Assembly (NCBI GenBank): GCA_000697355.1
Contig: JNEN01000793.1
Location: forward strand, 1 to 64,000
Source: Syncephalastrum monosporum B8922
Lineage: Eukaryota > Mucoromycota > Mucoromycetes > Mucorales > Syncephalastraceae
Length of the DNA stretch: 64,000 nt
Direction of reading: 5' to 3'
Part shown: piece after piece, positions 11,620-23,068 of the stretch
Numbering within the stretch: position 1 is the stretch's first letter
How the letters are laid out: every line of letters begins with the position of its first letter
Made by a program: the position numbers and the translations under genes
Notes under the pieces: model-generated
Seen by the model: only the letters and a program-made list of their open reading frames with translations
What the model was told of the DNA's origin: nothing
Database searches by the model: none

Positions 11620-13352
11620 TATAAGACATCCTTATACATATAATACACCCCACGTTAATAAATATACCTCCTCATCTCATACAGTTACGCAAGCAGCTGG
11701 AGACTGCTTGTGCAAGCAATAGTTTAAATATCAAAAGTTCCCGAATGTCATGTGGTATTATATTGGACTGGGCTCACACACTTGTCTCTGCTGGCATTTT
11801 GCTGTTCTTTATCTTTTCATCACAAATTGTCTTGATTTGGCGATAGCACTATCTAGATGAAACATGCAGCTGTCTTGTGTCTTGTACGTTTAACGTCGAC
11901 CACCGGTCGGTAACGGCCGGCATGGCTGATGAATATGAAGTATTTTTATTTTTGAGGCCCTGAAACTAAGGACACATGTCCAATCGACGTCATCTGCCGT
12001 CCCTCACATTGGACAGATGAAATCACGTTCTACCCACTCCAACCAAGTCTAGGAGCATTTTGAAAAATCTTTTTTGCCACCATCGTCGGGTTCTATCAAT
12101 TCTTTTTGAAGGTGATGACGTCTGTGTGCCTAGCGGGTGTTTCCAAAATTAGCAGGTGATCCTCCTTGCATGTTGTCTACTAGCGCCAAGAAGACCCAGT
12201 GCGTTTCACAAGAAAAAACAGTCTTCTATTTGGCTCAGCCCTCTCCTTGTCTTCAAGTTGTTCTGTAGAATGAACATGGGCTTCACGGTGTTTACAGGAG
12301 CGCATTTTCTGCTTGCGCATGCTACGGAGCGAGCGCTTACATCATTTACTGGGACTCTCGAACGCATTGGTGCTGTTTCGAACGTCTCCAGTTAAAGTCG
12401 TTTAACCTTATCCGTTGCCACGAGGCAAATAAAAATCAATAGCAATCATTTAAAATATCAACGATTTATAGGATTCTATAGCACATATGGTAAAATCAGA
12501 AAAGAAGATAGTATCAGCAGTTAATAATCGCCATTTTCGGCAGTACTTGTGCCTACCTCCTTGCAAATAAACGTAATTTTAGCAACGCTCAAGTTTACTT
12601 TTCTTACTGTGCTCTCGTCAGGCGTGTCCCAAAACTAGCGACAGAAGCCGTCAGAAGCACATATATCACGTAATCACCGAAATCGTTGTGGCTGGGTGGG
12701 GTACATCTTAAATGTACTTCCTCAACCTTCATGTTTCGCTTGTCTTGTGCATCCTAAATATGGATTACACGCTCTACTTCTAATATAGAGTCATTACTAC
12801 TGTAATCCCCCCTACGCGCATCTCAAACTGCTATCACGAGGAAGAAAGCATCTTTTCGGGATACCAGCTGTCGAACGATGCATTATTGCCAAGAATCATG
12901 TTCAACATGGAAGTAGGGCATCGGATACCGAACTTGCTATATTGCTATATGTACAGAAACTGAAGTAACCGTTATGTCGGTTGTTTCAAATACGCGAACG
13001 GTGTTGAGGGAGAATATTGCCACGCGTCAATTTTGACGCGTGGCCGGAGTCTGTTCTCATTTCTGCCGCATTGAGTGAGCAATGTCCTCAAGATAATTGA
13101 GGAACGACAAAGGTGTTTAACAATATCTGACAAACCACGCAAGAATTGCTCAAGACAGCACAGCCTATAGGCGCGGGAACCTTCACGAAGGTCACATCAA
13201 GCTAAAGAGCAGGGCCGGCGACTTTTGTGTAACCAGAGTAGCGGCATCTCGCGGCATCGGGTCGCGTTTTCAATTTCTTTTTTTTTTTAAGCTGAGGATG
13301 GCAGACGTAGGGTCGTAATACTTTTTCTTTATTTTATCAGACAGTAGCATAG
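11620..13352. other. Intergenic region (1.7 kb) with a perfect inverted repeat
   Basis: This separates the convergent F-box/LRR and tandem zinc-cluster genes. It is AT-rich with no convincing ORF. Its only clear structure is the 12-bp-arm inverted repeat at 13019-13044, annotated separately. Confidence 0.5.
13019..13044. repeat. Perfect 12-bp inverted repeat, 2-nt spacer
   Basis: Arms GCCACGCGTCAA and TTGACGCGTGGC flank TT. It lies about 310 bp beyond the stop codon of the tandem zinc-cluster gene. It could be a hairpin in a transcript, a dyad protein-binding site or a mobile-element relic. Confidence 0.75.
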
Positions 13353-14561
13353 TTATTGTTGCGCTTCCGGAGTAGATTCACGCGGAGACAATGGGTAGAT
13401 AGGATATTGAAGAGTAGGATAATCAAGAGCGGTGGGGGCAAAGGTTCTATTGGACAGTTGATCTAGTGGGCAAGGTGTTAGATCGGAATCGGATAGAAGA
13501 ATAAGGTTTTTATCTTACCCATTAAACTAGGAAACATGGTTGGGCCCTTCCACTCCTCCTGTTGCCAGACCTGCTGCTGAGGAGGGGGTGGAGTGACCGA
13601 GGATGCCGTAGATGAGGTGGAATTGGGAGGAGAGACGGCGATGGGCATGGAGGAGGAGTTGGATGACGTGGAAGACGAAGGGGAGAGTGTCAAGTTGAGC
13701 ATAGAGGATGTGATAGGCTGTGTCGTCGAGCTCTGCGACGGACGCAACATGCTGGATGTAGGAGATAATGGTGGTGAGGAGGACGAGGTGGATGAGGTGG
13801 ACAACGTTGGTGAGGGACGGATAACTGTTAACAAGGACAGACACGTAAGGCTAATTAGCTTCGAAAATTCTTTTTCTGAGTCGTCATGTCTCACCTCGTC
13901 GCGAAGCCGCTACAGCAGTACGTAATTCAGCTTGTTCTTTAGCAACAGTGATGCCTTGGACAGAGTGACGGTGGGGGCGTCGCGCCGCCAAACGCTGGTA
14001 AGCTTGCACGGGCGGTGGAGAGGACAATTTTCGACCTGCAACGGTGCCGACGGTCGGCTGTTCTGGAGGCAGCATGCTTTGAGATAAAGGGCTCGGCGTG
14101 AAAGCGGTCATGAGCTTCTCGATACGTCGCAAACGGTCTTCGATTCTATCCATAGCGTTTTCTCCATCTGCAAAAGGCTGTTGCTGAGCCAACTGTGACT
14201 GATGTTGTTCCTGTTGCTGCTGCTGTTGATGGTGATGCTGGTGAGAAAGAGAGCGCTTCCGTCGCTCGGAGTGGTTGACACATTCGACGCCAGCACTTGC
14301 GCAAAAACCGCAAGGGCTTCCACCGTCGCATTTTGTTTTGCGTCGTCGACATGTCTCGCAGGCTGAACCTGAGCTGAGACGTCTGGCGCTCTGTGTGGTG
14401 AAGACGCTTCGGCTCTGATCCGTCACTACGCTGTATACACAGTCCTGCCGTGCATCTACCACGCAGTGGGTGCAGGGGCGTTGGCCGTTGCAGGCACGCT
14501 TGCGGCGCTTGCAAGGCTCACACTGCCGTCCCATGAAGAGGCTCTTGGTAGGAGAAGACAT
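13353..14561 (-). CDS. Transcription factor with two tandem Zn2Cys6 clusters
   Basis: Exons on minus: 14561-13895, 13824-13519 and 13462-13353; 360 residues. Two complete fungal zinc clusters occur in tandem. The first, at about residues 14-41, reads CEPCKRRKRAC...CTHC...C; the second, at about 68-94, reads CETCRRRKTKC...CGFC...C. Each has six cysteines and the basic CxxCRRRK-type recognition segment. A His/Gln-rich stretch, a short coiled-coil-like helix (MDRIEDRLRRIEKLM) and a Ser/Pro/Thr-rich tail follow. No fungal-specific TF middle homology region is seen. An in-frame ATG at 14660 would add a hydrophobic, leader-like 33 residues, so I prefer the start at 14561. Gal4-type factors normally carry one cluster and dimerise; two in one chain suggests recognition of paired CGG-like half-sites by a monomer. 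Confidence 0.8.
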
Positions 14562-15508
14562 GGGAAAAAAGGGGGAGTATAGAGAGCACAAAGAAGAGAG
14601 AAACAGGTTGCCGGACCAGACGGGGAAATAGAGGCACACAGAGAGCGGGATTTCAAGCATCGGATTCGGGCGGAGGGTGGCCCGCCTTACCGCTGTCTCT
14701 TTTGCTCTGCCACCGAACCAATCCAGTCTGTGCTATGGTTATACAATGACGGGTCGCGGTGTTTTATACTACCAATCCCGCGCGAGCGCGGGTGGTGGGT
14801 AGCATTCCCTTTGGTCACTTCTATCACTCAAGACTGTGATTGGAAGTGTCTCAGAAAGGCGGGGCGATCAGGGGGGCGATTTTGGCGATTCAGCCTTAAG
14901 ATGGCGCGTCAGGCCCCGACTATATTCTCCATGGATCCTCTCGGAATGGAAAAAGAAGAGGACAGTTTATCCACCTTTTACCCCACGGCGGAGTTACTCC
15001 CTGCTCTGGAAAACTGCCCTTGACTCGCTCATGGGAACGGTGGCCGGCCTTCTCTTTGTGTATCCATGTGACAGGATAAGCGTGTACATAGACGCGGAGA
15101 AGGTCTGATCTGTCTTGGTTACGCCCTCGGGCTTTTAGCTCACTCATCAAAAATTGGTCCTGCGTACGGGTGCATCGGGCATAAACCAAAATAGTGCCAC
15201 ATCACTACTTCTGTTCCCCGGTTCAATGAACCTATCATTCGGATCAGACACAAAACAATGGCCGACCCCAAGTTCCTTTTTAGCAGAAGCGCTTGCATGT
15301 TCATGTTGACCTGATACTTCTTGCCTGTATTCAAAGAACAGTCAACCTTATATAAATACAACGCAATCATTGGTCGCATACTATCAAACACGGCGTTCGG
15401 CGGCGATCCACTCGCTTTTTTTCTTTTCGCGCAACCCACCCTCATTTGGTGTCATCCACATGATCATTTGCCCGCTTTCTGTCAAGAACTCTTTTTTATT
15501 TATTTTAT
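14562..15508. other. Intergenic region with GC-rich hairpin
   Basis: This is the 5' flank of the tandem zinc-cluster gene and the 3' flank of the bestrophin-like gene. The only clear structure is the inverted repeat CCCGCGC-GA-GCGCGGG at 14777-14792, about 220 bp upstream of the zinc-cluster start codon. ORFs here lack domains. Confidence 0.5.
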
Positions 15509-17001
15509 TTAGGACACTAAATTGGCAGCCAGGCCAGCCGTGGCGTGGCTTCTCACTGTCATGAGGGCATTCTCTGTCTCACAAGGGAAATGGTACACAA
15601 TGAATTCGATTTCCTTGCGCAGGTTATCGCAGAAACGGTTCAGCGGCAGGTCGTTGTGGTTGTAACCAAACGGATTTTCTGAGGCGTGTGTGAGAAGCTT
15701 TGCTGCCAAATAAGCTGGGTATTTTTCTCGGGTTCACTCACCGATTTCCGCACCAATCGCCTCAATTCCGTAGAGCGTAAAAGATGCCAGCACTATGGTT
15801 GGCACTAACCACCAATGTAGCTCAGCCACAAGTGTGAAGGGGATCGCTGTCAAGTAAAGGAACAGGGCCTGCTTCCTGCATATAACCTATATGGTTATTT
15901 CTGTAGATCGCAAACGGAAGAGCTTCCTTACAGATGAATATGATAAGAGCCCGGAATCGGGGTGTTTGCGATACGTTCGAGCCCCGCCAAGCAGTCGTTC
16001 ATGGTGTTCAAATGTGAGATGATGTTGCTAGAGAAGGTGCCATCAATCTTGCCAACATTCTTTGCCTGAGCAATATAAAGACTCATGCGATATAAGATCT
16101 CCAGTGGCAGGGACATCTCGCCTACTTCCACATCGGGCAAATCTTCGTCGCTCACAAACTTTTTGTTTTTGGTGGCACTGTTGTACGACGTCCGGGGTGG
16201 CTCTGACAGCAGCGGCTGTTCCTCCTCGTGCCCTTCGTCGCCGTGCTTACTGATCGGTGTATTGACGGCCGTGGGATCCTCCAAATCATCGGCAGCAGCC
16301 GGGATCCAGTGGGGCGGCAGAAGATGTTCCAAATCATAATAATCACAGCCAAATTCGCGGCGTAAATGATGCTTCGTTGACACAGCAAAGGCGAGCAAGA
16401 GCTTCATGCACCGCATCTTTTCGAGATGATCGTTTTGGGTTCGCTCTGGGATGGATACCCAGACCAGACGGGCCAGATTTCGTGCGTTACTGATCAACGT
16501 TTCCCACAGTTGGCGTCCTTCGTAGTAACGCGCGTACGACGTATTGGCTCGGAAGGCCAGCAGTAAGCCGAGCACAACCGATAGAGCAGGAACTAAATCA
16601 GGCGTTGATTACTATTTGTTTCTATCTTCTTTTTTTTTTTCTTCTCTGTTGCAATCATGCATGAACCTTACCCACAGAGTTGCTAAGAGCAATTTGTGTA
16701 TATCCCAAGCGAATGAACGCATACGCAATGACATACGCGTACACGCCCGTCACCGCTATCAGTGGCAAAATGGCGGGCCATACCTAGATAGGCTTATTAG
16801 CCTTTGTGCCTCAATATTAAAAAATTTTTTCGTGTGTCCTTACTGAGCCTTTCCACCTGCGGAAAAAAGGCGATGAAGGGCAGATGAGTGATTCATGAGG
16901 CTAGGAGGCGTCAGATTAGGGTACCTCAAGTGATCTGGGTAGCTCTTTAGGCGACGAAGCCAGCGTTTGGTGTGGTATCCGGGTGGCAGGTCGGGTCCCA
17001 T
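15509..17001 (-). CDS. Bestrophin-like (RFP-TM/UPF0187) anion channel
   Basis: Exons on minus: 17001-16925, 16856-16844, 16783-16672, 16592-15932, 15875-15742 and 15678-15509; 388 residues. The N-terminus has the family's KRWLRRLKSYPDHLRWKGSVWP, interrupted by a 13-nt micro-exon. Hydrophobic segments follow, with VVLGLLLAFRANTSYARYYEGRQLW, the family hallmark. The C-terminus has a membrane pair (KQALFLYLTAIPFTLVAE and neighbours) and AEIENPFGYNHNDLPLNRFC, the acidic turn typical of the bestrophin/YneE clan. A low-complexity acidic insert of about 60 residues occurs mid-protein. Family members are Cl-/anion channels. Subcellular site is unknown. Confidence 0.87.
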
Positions 17002-17719
17002 GGCAAAAAGGAGTCAAAAAGCTATATGCAATGGATCCAAGCCCATATGAGGCGTTGTCCAGCATGCACCCACAACTCAGGGAGACCGCACCGACATGAC
17101 ATCAGGTTGCACCAGCTGTGAGGTCCGCTTCACTCATTCATCGTCGTGCTACGTTTTTTCTGCCCTTTAGCCGACCCTCATGGACAGTCTTCTTTCTTCC
17201 ATTGTGCCATATCTTAATAGGCTGCATAGCACTTTTTCACCGGTCATGGAACGTTAAGCATGAATCGTATGCAAATTATGATCAGAAGGGTGTCAATGGA
17301 AACTCTTTCGTGTGCGGGATCCTTTGGGCTAAATCCAATAATGGATATCCTTGGAAGCTTGCGCTCAAACTATTGCGCCTTTGGTCGGTGGCAGAAACTA
17401 CTAGCAGGGAAAGCCATGCGACCTGACCAGCAACTCCATTCAATTTGACAGTCAGAATCCAAAGGCAATAAGGTCCCAGTATAGCAGAGCAATGTGGGAA
17501 ATATAATACATTATGGACCGCAGTTCTGATTGCTACAGGACTGAATGCATACCAAGTCTGTAATATCTTATTAAGCACAATCTGTTTCATCTTTGGGTGC
17601 CTTGTTGGTACTGAAGTTTCATAGGGCTGCATTATTGAGTTTAGATGAAGGTGTAAAGAATGACACAAAATGTATTAAATGACGTAAACAGTAACGTACC
17701 GGCTGAAAAGAGAGAACTT
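17002..17719. other. Intergenic region
   Basis: Between the bestrophin-like start and the FAN1 stop, both on minus. I see no gene, repeat or RNA signature. Confidence 0.5.
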
Positions 17720-20477
17720 TTATTGATCGTCCTGCAACAGCACATCCTCTCCTTCCCAGACTTTTACATAGCATACTTCCACTGCAATATCAAAAGTCGA
17801 CAAGGTATCTATCCATAGTTTCTGCGTCTCCGATAATTTATCGCCAGGCCCTTTCACTAAAGTACATTTTATATGTGAGTAAACCTAACGTTGCTGTTCA
17901 AGGCAAGTCATGTTCTTTTTTCTCCATATACATACCTTCCGCGAATATACATGTCTTTTTCTCGAAATTCCAGCAGCTAGAAATGGATCAGAAACGCTTC
18001 AATAATCATACGAAGACTTACCAAAGATCGGGCATACCACCTCGTCGATGCCCAAACTCCTCAGCTAACAAACGGCACAAAGAGGACAGTGCAGCCCCAC
18101 CAATACACTACGAGGAGATAAAAATAAGCAATTCTTGCTCTCATGAATTTTTTTTAGCCATTGTTACCTCTGCTACCTGTAACAGGTCTTCTATCTCGTA
18201 AGCCCAATTGACACCCGCGCATAGCGTCTGTCGTGGTCTTTCTCGCGCATCGACCGTCTTCATCAGATCCAGAAATTTGCCTTGACCGATCTCACCTAGA
18301 CGCTCGTTGATCATGCCTGCACGACCCACGTAAAATGCGTCCGTCCAGAGGTCTAGCGGGGCCATTTGATACGCTGTCTCAAAGACAGCAGGCATAGGAG
18401 CAAAGAGAATGTCCCAGAACAAGAGAATAAACTAAGTTTATCGATTAGCCATAAGACCACCGCATCTTAGTCCGCTTACTATCATTGTAACAACACCGCC
18501 TTCGGAATGAAGTCTGAGGATGGTGAAGGTGAGCCTCTCGGAGACAACCAATGGCAATATACTATTACCCTCTAAAACCCTGCTTTTCATAATACTCGAT
18601 AGACAGCTCCTCAACGGTGCGCTCAGCGCCATCGTTCCCGCGCCATATCGACTTTTGGCCGGTAATGAAGTCAGAAATTCGCTCGCCTATAATATAGAGC
18701 TCAGTTAGAGAACAGATCCCACAGAAGCGGTGATGGTACCATAGATGACGCGCTCCTCTGGTTTCTTGTTGGGTATATAAGAGAAGTCATGTTGCTCACG
18801 GCGTGGAATACATAATACACGTTCTAATCGAGTAATGCGGCGATACAGCTTTTTCAAGTAGACTAGGAGAGCATGAGATCCTGAATCTTTGTTCCATAGA
18901 AGAGACCTACTCTGATGCACTCGTGGGTCTTGAATTGCTTTGACACAAGTGCTTAAAGCTTGCTTTTTCATTTCACGTTCAGACTTGTCCTGCAAGTGGT
19001 TGGTTTCAACGAGGGCAAGTCTATCGTACCATGCACCACGTTTGCCCAAACGATAAACGCGCTGGTCAAGCAGCTTCCGCAGTATGGTTGCCTCAAGCAC
19101 ATGCTCGTGAAGTTTGGCAAGTATCTCGGTACCATGCTCAATCATGTGCGTGTAGACCCACCCTGACAACATATCAGCCAGAAATCATACGGCGTCATGG
19201 ACATACCTGCTTCAAAGCGTCGCATATAGTAGGGTCTTGCATCATCGTGCGCGGCGCCTTGGATAATCTGTTCCCAGACACCAATGATATTTTCACAGAT
19301 AGACCAGCAATCTGTAAGGACGCTTCTTTCCCAGTCGGCAAACTCTGGACCCCTCGATACATGCCGTCGACGCTTGGCAGCGATTAATTCGAGCTGCTCA
19401 TCAAAGGAGCGACGTATGCCTAGCGCTTCCTCGTACATGAGTAGGTCGTCACGCGAGAGCCAAACGCAGCTCGTACGGCATGGGGTATATTCGGGGAAAG
19501 TCCACTTGTTGATGCGGGACATGATAGCGCTGGTCATCGGGCTCGATTGTTGCGTATCCTCGGTGAGGCGGAAGTAAACAAGATGGATGCGTTGTAGCAG
19601 CTCTGAGACGTGAGGCTTGATTTTGACAATCGCATTCGTCCATTTTCGGATGCGCTCCAACCAGACATCTCTCTTTTTATGATTGCCGTACACCATCAGC
19701 GCACGAGAATAATCAGACCGCTATAAAACACGGCTTAGTTCGGGCGAAGCACACGCCTGAATGATGGCCTACGTTTTTGGTGCCTTTGTCCGGTTGCACC
19801 CCGCACTCATCGGCCAGCGATTTGAGCTCATCCAAAGAAAGCAGCGCGAGAGCTTCAGACGAATCAGTGACGGTATCCATGACCAGGCCAGCATCACGTA
19901 AGATGATGGTGGATTGATGAACATCGCGAACATGGCTTCGGTAGTTGAGTTTATCGAGGCGAATCCAACCGTATTTTCGCATCCAAAGGCGCACAAATAG
20001 ATGTGATGCCTCGTCTAGATACACACGCCAGGTCATTGCTTTTTCATCGGCACAGGTTCTGTACCACCTACCTTCTAAGTGCTGGATTTGATCTAACAGT
20101 TCAATTTCAGAATCTGTGAACAAAAAGCGCTCGCTGTCGAGGACAGTAGTCAACATTTCGTGGAATTGGTCCGTGTACATGGAAGTCTTGTAAACAGGCA
20201 GCTCTTCTAGAACTTGGTCTGCGCTGTCCATATTTGTTGTCAGCTGTGGCGAAACGGCTTCTGACTCGAGATCGTCGTCGTCTTCGAAGGTAATTTGCTG
20301 CGGTGACTGGTTCGTGACATCGTCGAGTTCCTGTCTTCTGTCATTGCTTGGTTTAGCGGCAGCATTCTTGGGTGAAAAAAACAGATCGAGACGCTTCTGG
20401 TTGTCGGGCGCTGCCCTTTTCGTGGGTGTTTTCGGGTTGGAAGCGGAGCCACTTCGTTTGCGATTTGACATTGACAC
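17720..20477 (-). CDS. FAN1: FAN1 structure-specific nuclease (VRR-NUC domain)
   Basis: Ten exons on minus: 20477-19773, 19720-19207, 19162-18911, 18862-18740, 18686-18569, 18513-18480, 18431-18168, 18107-18022, 17976-17936 and 17856-17720; 757 residues. A PIP-box-like motif (QKRLDLFF, residues 27-34) sits in a disordered N-terminus. A SAP-like segment follows near residues 210-250 (LLSLDELKSLADECG). The middle carries FAN1 blocks (FEAGWVYTHMIEHG, SIEYYEKQGFRGLHSEGG, LLFWDILF). The C-terminal VRR-NUC domain has GMPDL (694-698) and EVKGP with Glu712 and Lys714, the expected catalytic residues. The UBZ zinc finger of animal FAN1 is not seen. FAN1 is a 5' flap endo/exonuclease in interstrand-crosslink repair and acts in the nucleus. 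Confidence 0.9.
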
Positions 20478-20644
20478 AGGAAAAGAAGAGCTGGCCTCTT
20501 GTGCGCCCGTATTTTCAATGCCGCTGTTAAATATCCATTTCGTGTACTACACGAGGAGCCCATCTTCATCCATCGCACAGCTCGTACAGTGCAAACAGGT
20601 GTTTCTTTAATATCTTACATTTTCTATTCAAAGCTCTGTACAGT

Positions 20645-21202
20645 TCAATCTTCTGGTAGCAATTTATGGTCTGGAGACTCCATCTGATGCGTGCTATGTC
20701 TCAGTTCTGAGCGCAGTTCATCCGCGTGCGTGCACGACGGGGAGCCATGAGGGTCGAGGCCAGGGAATAAGCCTGTCACCGCCTCTGCCAATGGTGATTT
20801 AGATGCGCTCGATGGAGATTGGCTGGACATTCTGTCGTCGGCTTGGTTCTGGGTGGCGCGAGGGATGGGGGTTGCACCGGCAGGATGGTGCTTCTGCCGT
20901 TGCTGTTCTGCTTCCTCGTCTGAAAGCTGCCGCTGGTGATTCTTTCGCTCTCTTGCTTCATGAACAGCGTCCTTGACAAACCCGGCTACATCTTTGACGT
21001 AGCCAACGACGCCCAACTGCTCCGGCGACAGGCTGTGCTTCGCAAGACGGCTGCCGGTCTCTTCTTTGGCCAGATCCTCACGACGTATTTTGCGAGTGTG
21101 TTCAAATGGGCGTTGCTCTGGCGCGAGAGCCGCGTCGACTGGGATATGGTCAGGTATATCTTGTGTGCTAGGAGGACTACCCATGGGTTCGGCGGGTTGC
21201 AT
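20645..21202 (-). CDS. Hypothetical protein, 185 aa
   Basis: Single-exon ORF on minus with no recognised domain. It is hydrophilic and Pro/Ser/Gln-rich, with one short, likely helical segment in the middle (YVKDVAGFVKDAVHEARERK). It has no signal peptide or membrane span. It lies in tandem upstream of FAN1, 167 bp from its start. Coding status rests on ORF length and biased composition only. It may be a small disordered protein, or part of a longer spliced gene. Confidence 0.5.
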   Translation of the reverse strand: MQPAEPMGSPPSTQDIPDHIPVDAALAPEQRPFEHTRKIRREDLAKEETGSRLAKHSLSPEQLGVVGYVKDVAGFVKDAVHEARERKNHQRQLSDEEAEQQRQKHHPAGATPIPRATQNQADDRMSSQSPSSASKSPLAEAVTGLFPGLDPHGSPSCTHADELRSELRHSTHQMESPDHKLLPED

Positions 21203-21445
21203 GGTACGAGAAATTTGAGTGAAAGGTGCGTTGGAATGCCGATTCTAACCCGTGGGTAGGGTTTCAAACCTCCAAATAATTTTGTCGCATGACGTTATCG
21301 TGACCAAATTAGTATCAGGTACTTTTTCATTGAGTAATGGGGAAACAAGGTACTAGTATGCTGTATAAAATATTAAATAGGGATGTCTTTATTTTATGAA
21401 TGTACTAGGACATTGATAGGTGATTGGATGTTTGGCGCGGAATGT

Positions 21446-23068
21446 TTATTGCTCGAACTAGAAGGGAAAAAAAAGAGCGCGTCAGTATCATGCAGCAGAA
21501 TCAGTACGCTTTTGCACTTACGCTCTTGCCAGCAGGCTCTTGGACCTTGACAGGGTAGCCAGCTATTAAAAAGTTACATGATGGTCAGTACTCCGTATAA
21601 AATGACTACACGGAAACTTACTAGGTCTCTCGACCTGATAGTGGGTCTTGGTCACAGTGATGGTGTGGGAGAGGTCGATTTCGGCTTCCTTGTCGCCCCA
21701 GCTGCCGTCTTCCTTGTCGCCCCAGCCGCCCTTCTTGTCATCGTCCCAGCTGCCCTTCTTGTCGCCCCAGCTGCCCTTCTTGTCGCCCCAGCTGCCCTTC
21801 TTGTCGTCGTCCCAGTCGCCCTTCTTGTCGCCCCAGCCACCCTTCTTGTCGCCCCAGCCACCCTTCTTGTCATCGTCCCAGTCGCCCTTCTTGTCGCCCC
21901 AGCCACCCTTCTTGTCATCGTCCCAGTCGCCCTTCTTGTCACCCCAGCCACCCTTCTTGTCATCGTCCCAGTCGCCCTTCTTGTCGCCCCAGCCACCCTT
22001 CTTGTCATCGTCCCAGTCGCCCTTCTTGTCGCCCCAGCCACCCTTCTTGTCATCGTCCCAGTCGCCCTTCTTGTCGCCCCAGCCACCCTTCTTGTCATCG
22101 TCCCAGTCGCCCTTCTTGTCGCCCCAGCCACCCTTCTTGTCATCGTCCCAGTCGCCCTTCTTGTCGCCCCAGCCACCCTTCTTGTCATCGTCCCAGTCGC
22201 CCTTCTTGTCGCCCCAGCCACCCTTCTTGTCATCGTCCCAGTCGCCCTTCTTGTCGCCCCAGCCACCCTTCTTGTCATCGTCCCAGTCGCCCTTCTTGTC
22301 ACCCCAGCCACCCTTCTTGTCATCGTCCCAGCTGCCCTTCTTGTCGCTCTCCCACTCCTCGGAGTCCCAGGAAGAGCCCTTCTTGCTCCAGCTGCCCTCC
22401 TTGTCGTCGTCCCAGTCCTTCTTGTCATCGTCCCAGCTGCCTTTCTTCTTGTCGCCCCAGCCGCCCTTCTTGTCGTCGTCGCCCTTCTTATCGTCGTCCC
22501 AGTCGCCCTTCTTGTCATCGTCCCAGTCGCCCTTCTTGTCGTCACCCCAGCCACCCTTGCTCTTCTTCTTGGTAAGAACGTTCTGATCAGCGCCGCCGTC
22601 AATCAGGCGGATGGCAGCAGTACCAGCTTCATAGGGACCGGAGGCCTTAATGGTGATCTTGTGCTCGCCCTCCTCAAGGTCAAAGGTGCCCTTGCTGTAG
22701 CGCTCGTCCTCCAGAGCCTCCTCGGGGGTGGCGGCAAAGACCTGGTCGTCCTTGTTCTGCTCGACCTCGGAGGTCTTGCCAAGGAGCTTGTCATTGTCGT
22801 AAATTTCAAAGCTGTCACCGCGGTTCTTAAAGTCGGTGACCTGGATGCGTGCGGGCTGCTCAAGGTTGACAGTGTAGGTCTCCTGGGCGACGGCCTCGTT
22901 GCCGCTCCAGTGGAAGTCGGCGAAAGCATCGGACAGTTCAACGTTGTTGGCAGCAGGCTGCTCGTCCTCGGCATAGCTGGCAGGCTTGAAGCCTCCATTG
23001 TTCAAAGCAAAAGTTTGTCCAGACAGGACGGCAACGGCCGCAGAAATCGCAAGAAATGTAGTACGCAT
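21446..23068 (-). CDS. Secreted repetitive Gly/Trp/Asp/Lys protein
   Basis: Exons on minus: 23068-21622, 21562-21522 and 21457-21446; 499 residues. A clear signal peptide (about residues 1-21, cleavage after QTFA) is followed by a non-repetitive domain of about 145 residues. That domain has a beta-sandwich look (YTVNLEQPARIQVTDF, GEHKITIKASGPY), as in proteins that ride on the cell surface. The rest, about residues 165-470, is a tandem array of a 15-residue unit, GGWGDKKGDWDDDKK, with about ten near-identical copies plus diverged edge units. A short conserved tail contains ITVTKTHYQVERP and PVKVQEPAGK. Alternating Lys and Asp with regular Trp suggests a charged, adhesive or cell-wall-embedded polymer. 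I do not recognise the family; function is unknown. Confidence 0.78.
21680..22560. repeat. 45-bp coding minisatellite
   Basis: Tandem 45-bp units encode the 15-residue repeat of the secreted protein. The central part (about 21826-22340) is nearly identical between copies; lines 180 bp apart (four units) are the same base for base. Edge units are diverged or shortened. Such identity implies recent expansion or gene conversion. All three antisense frames are largely open across it, an artefact of the composition. Confidence 0.92.

Noticed and set aside
15215..15232. GGTTCAATGAACC resembling a tRNA T-arm
   Set aside because: No acceptor, D or anticodon stems can be folded around it.
17857..17884. 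Alternative splice acceptor before the FAN1 last exon that would replace the catalytic Glu
   Set aside because: The TTTAG acceptor before 17856 restores EVKGP exactly as in the family; the upstream site gives a non-family sequence.
21680..22560. CRISPR-like direct repeats
   Set aside because: The units are contiguous coding repeats with no spacers, in a eukaryotic gene.
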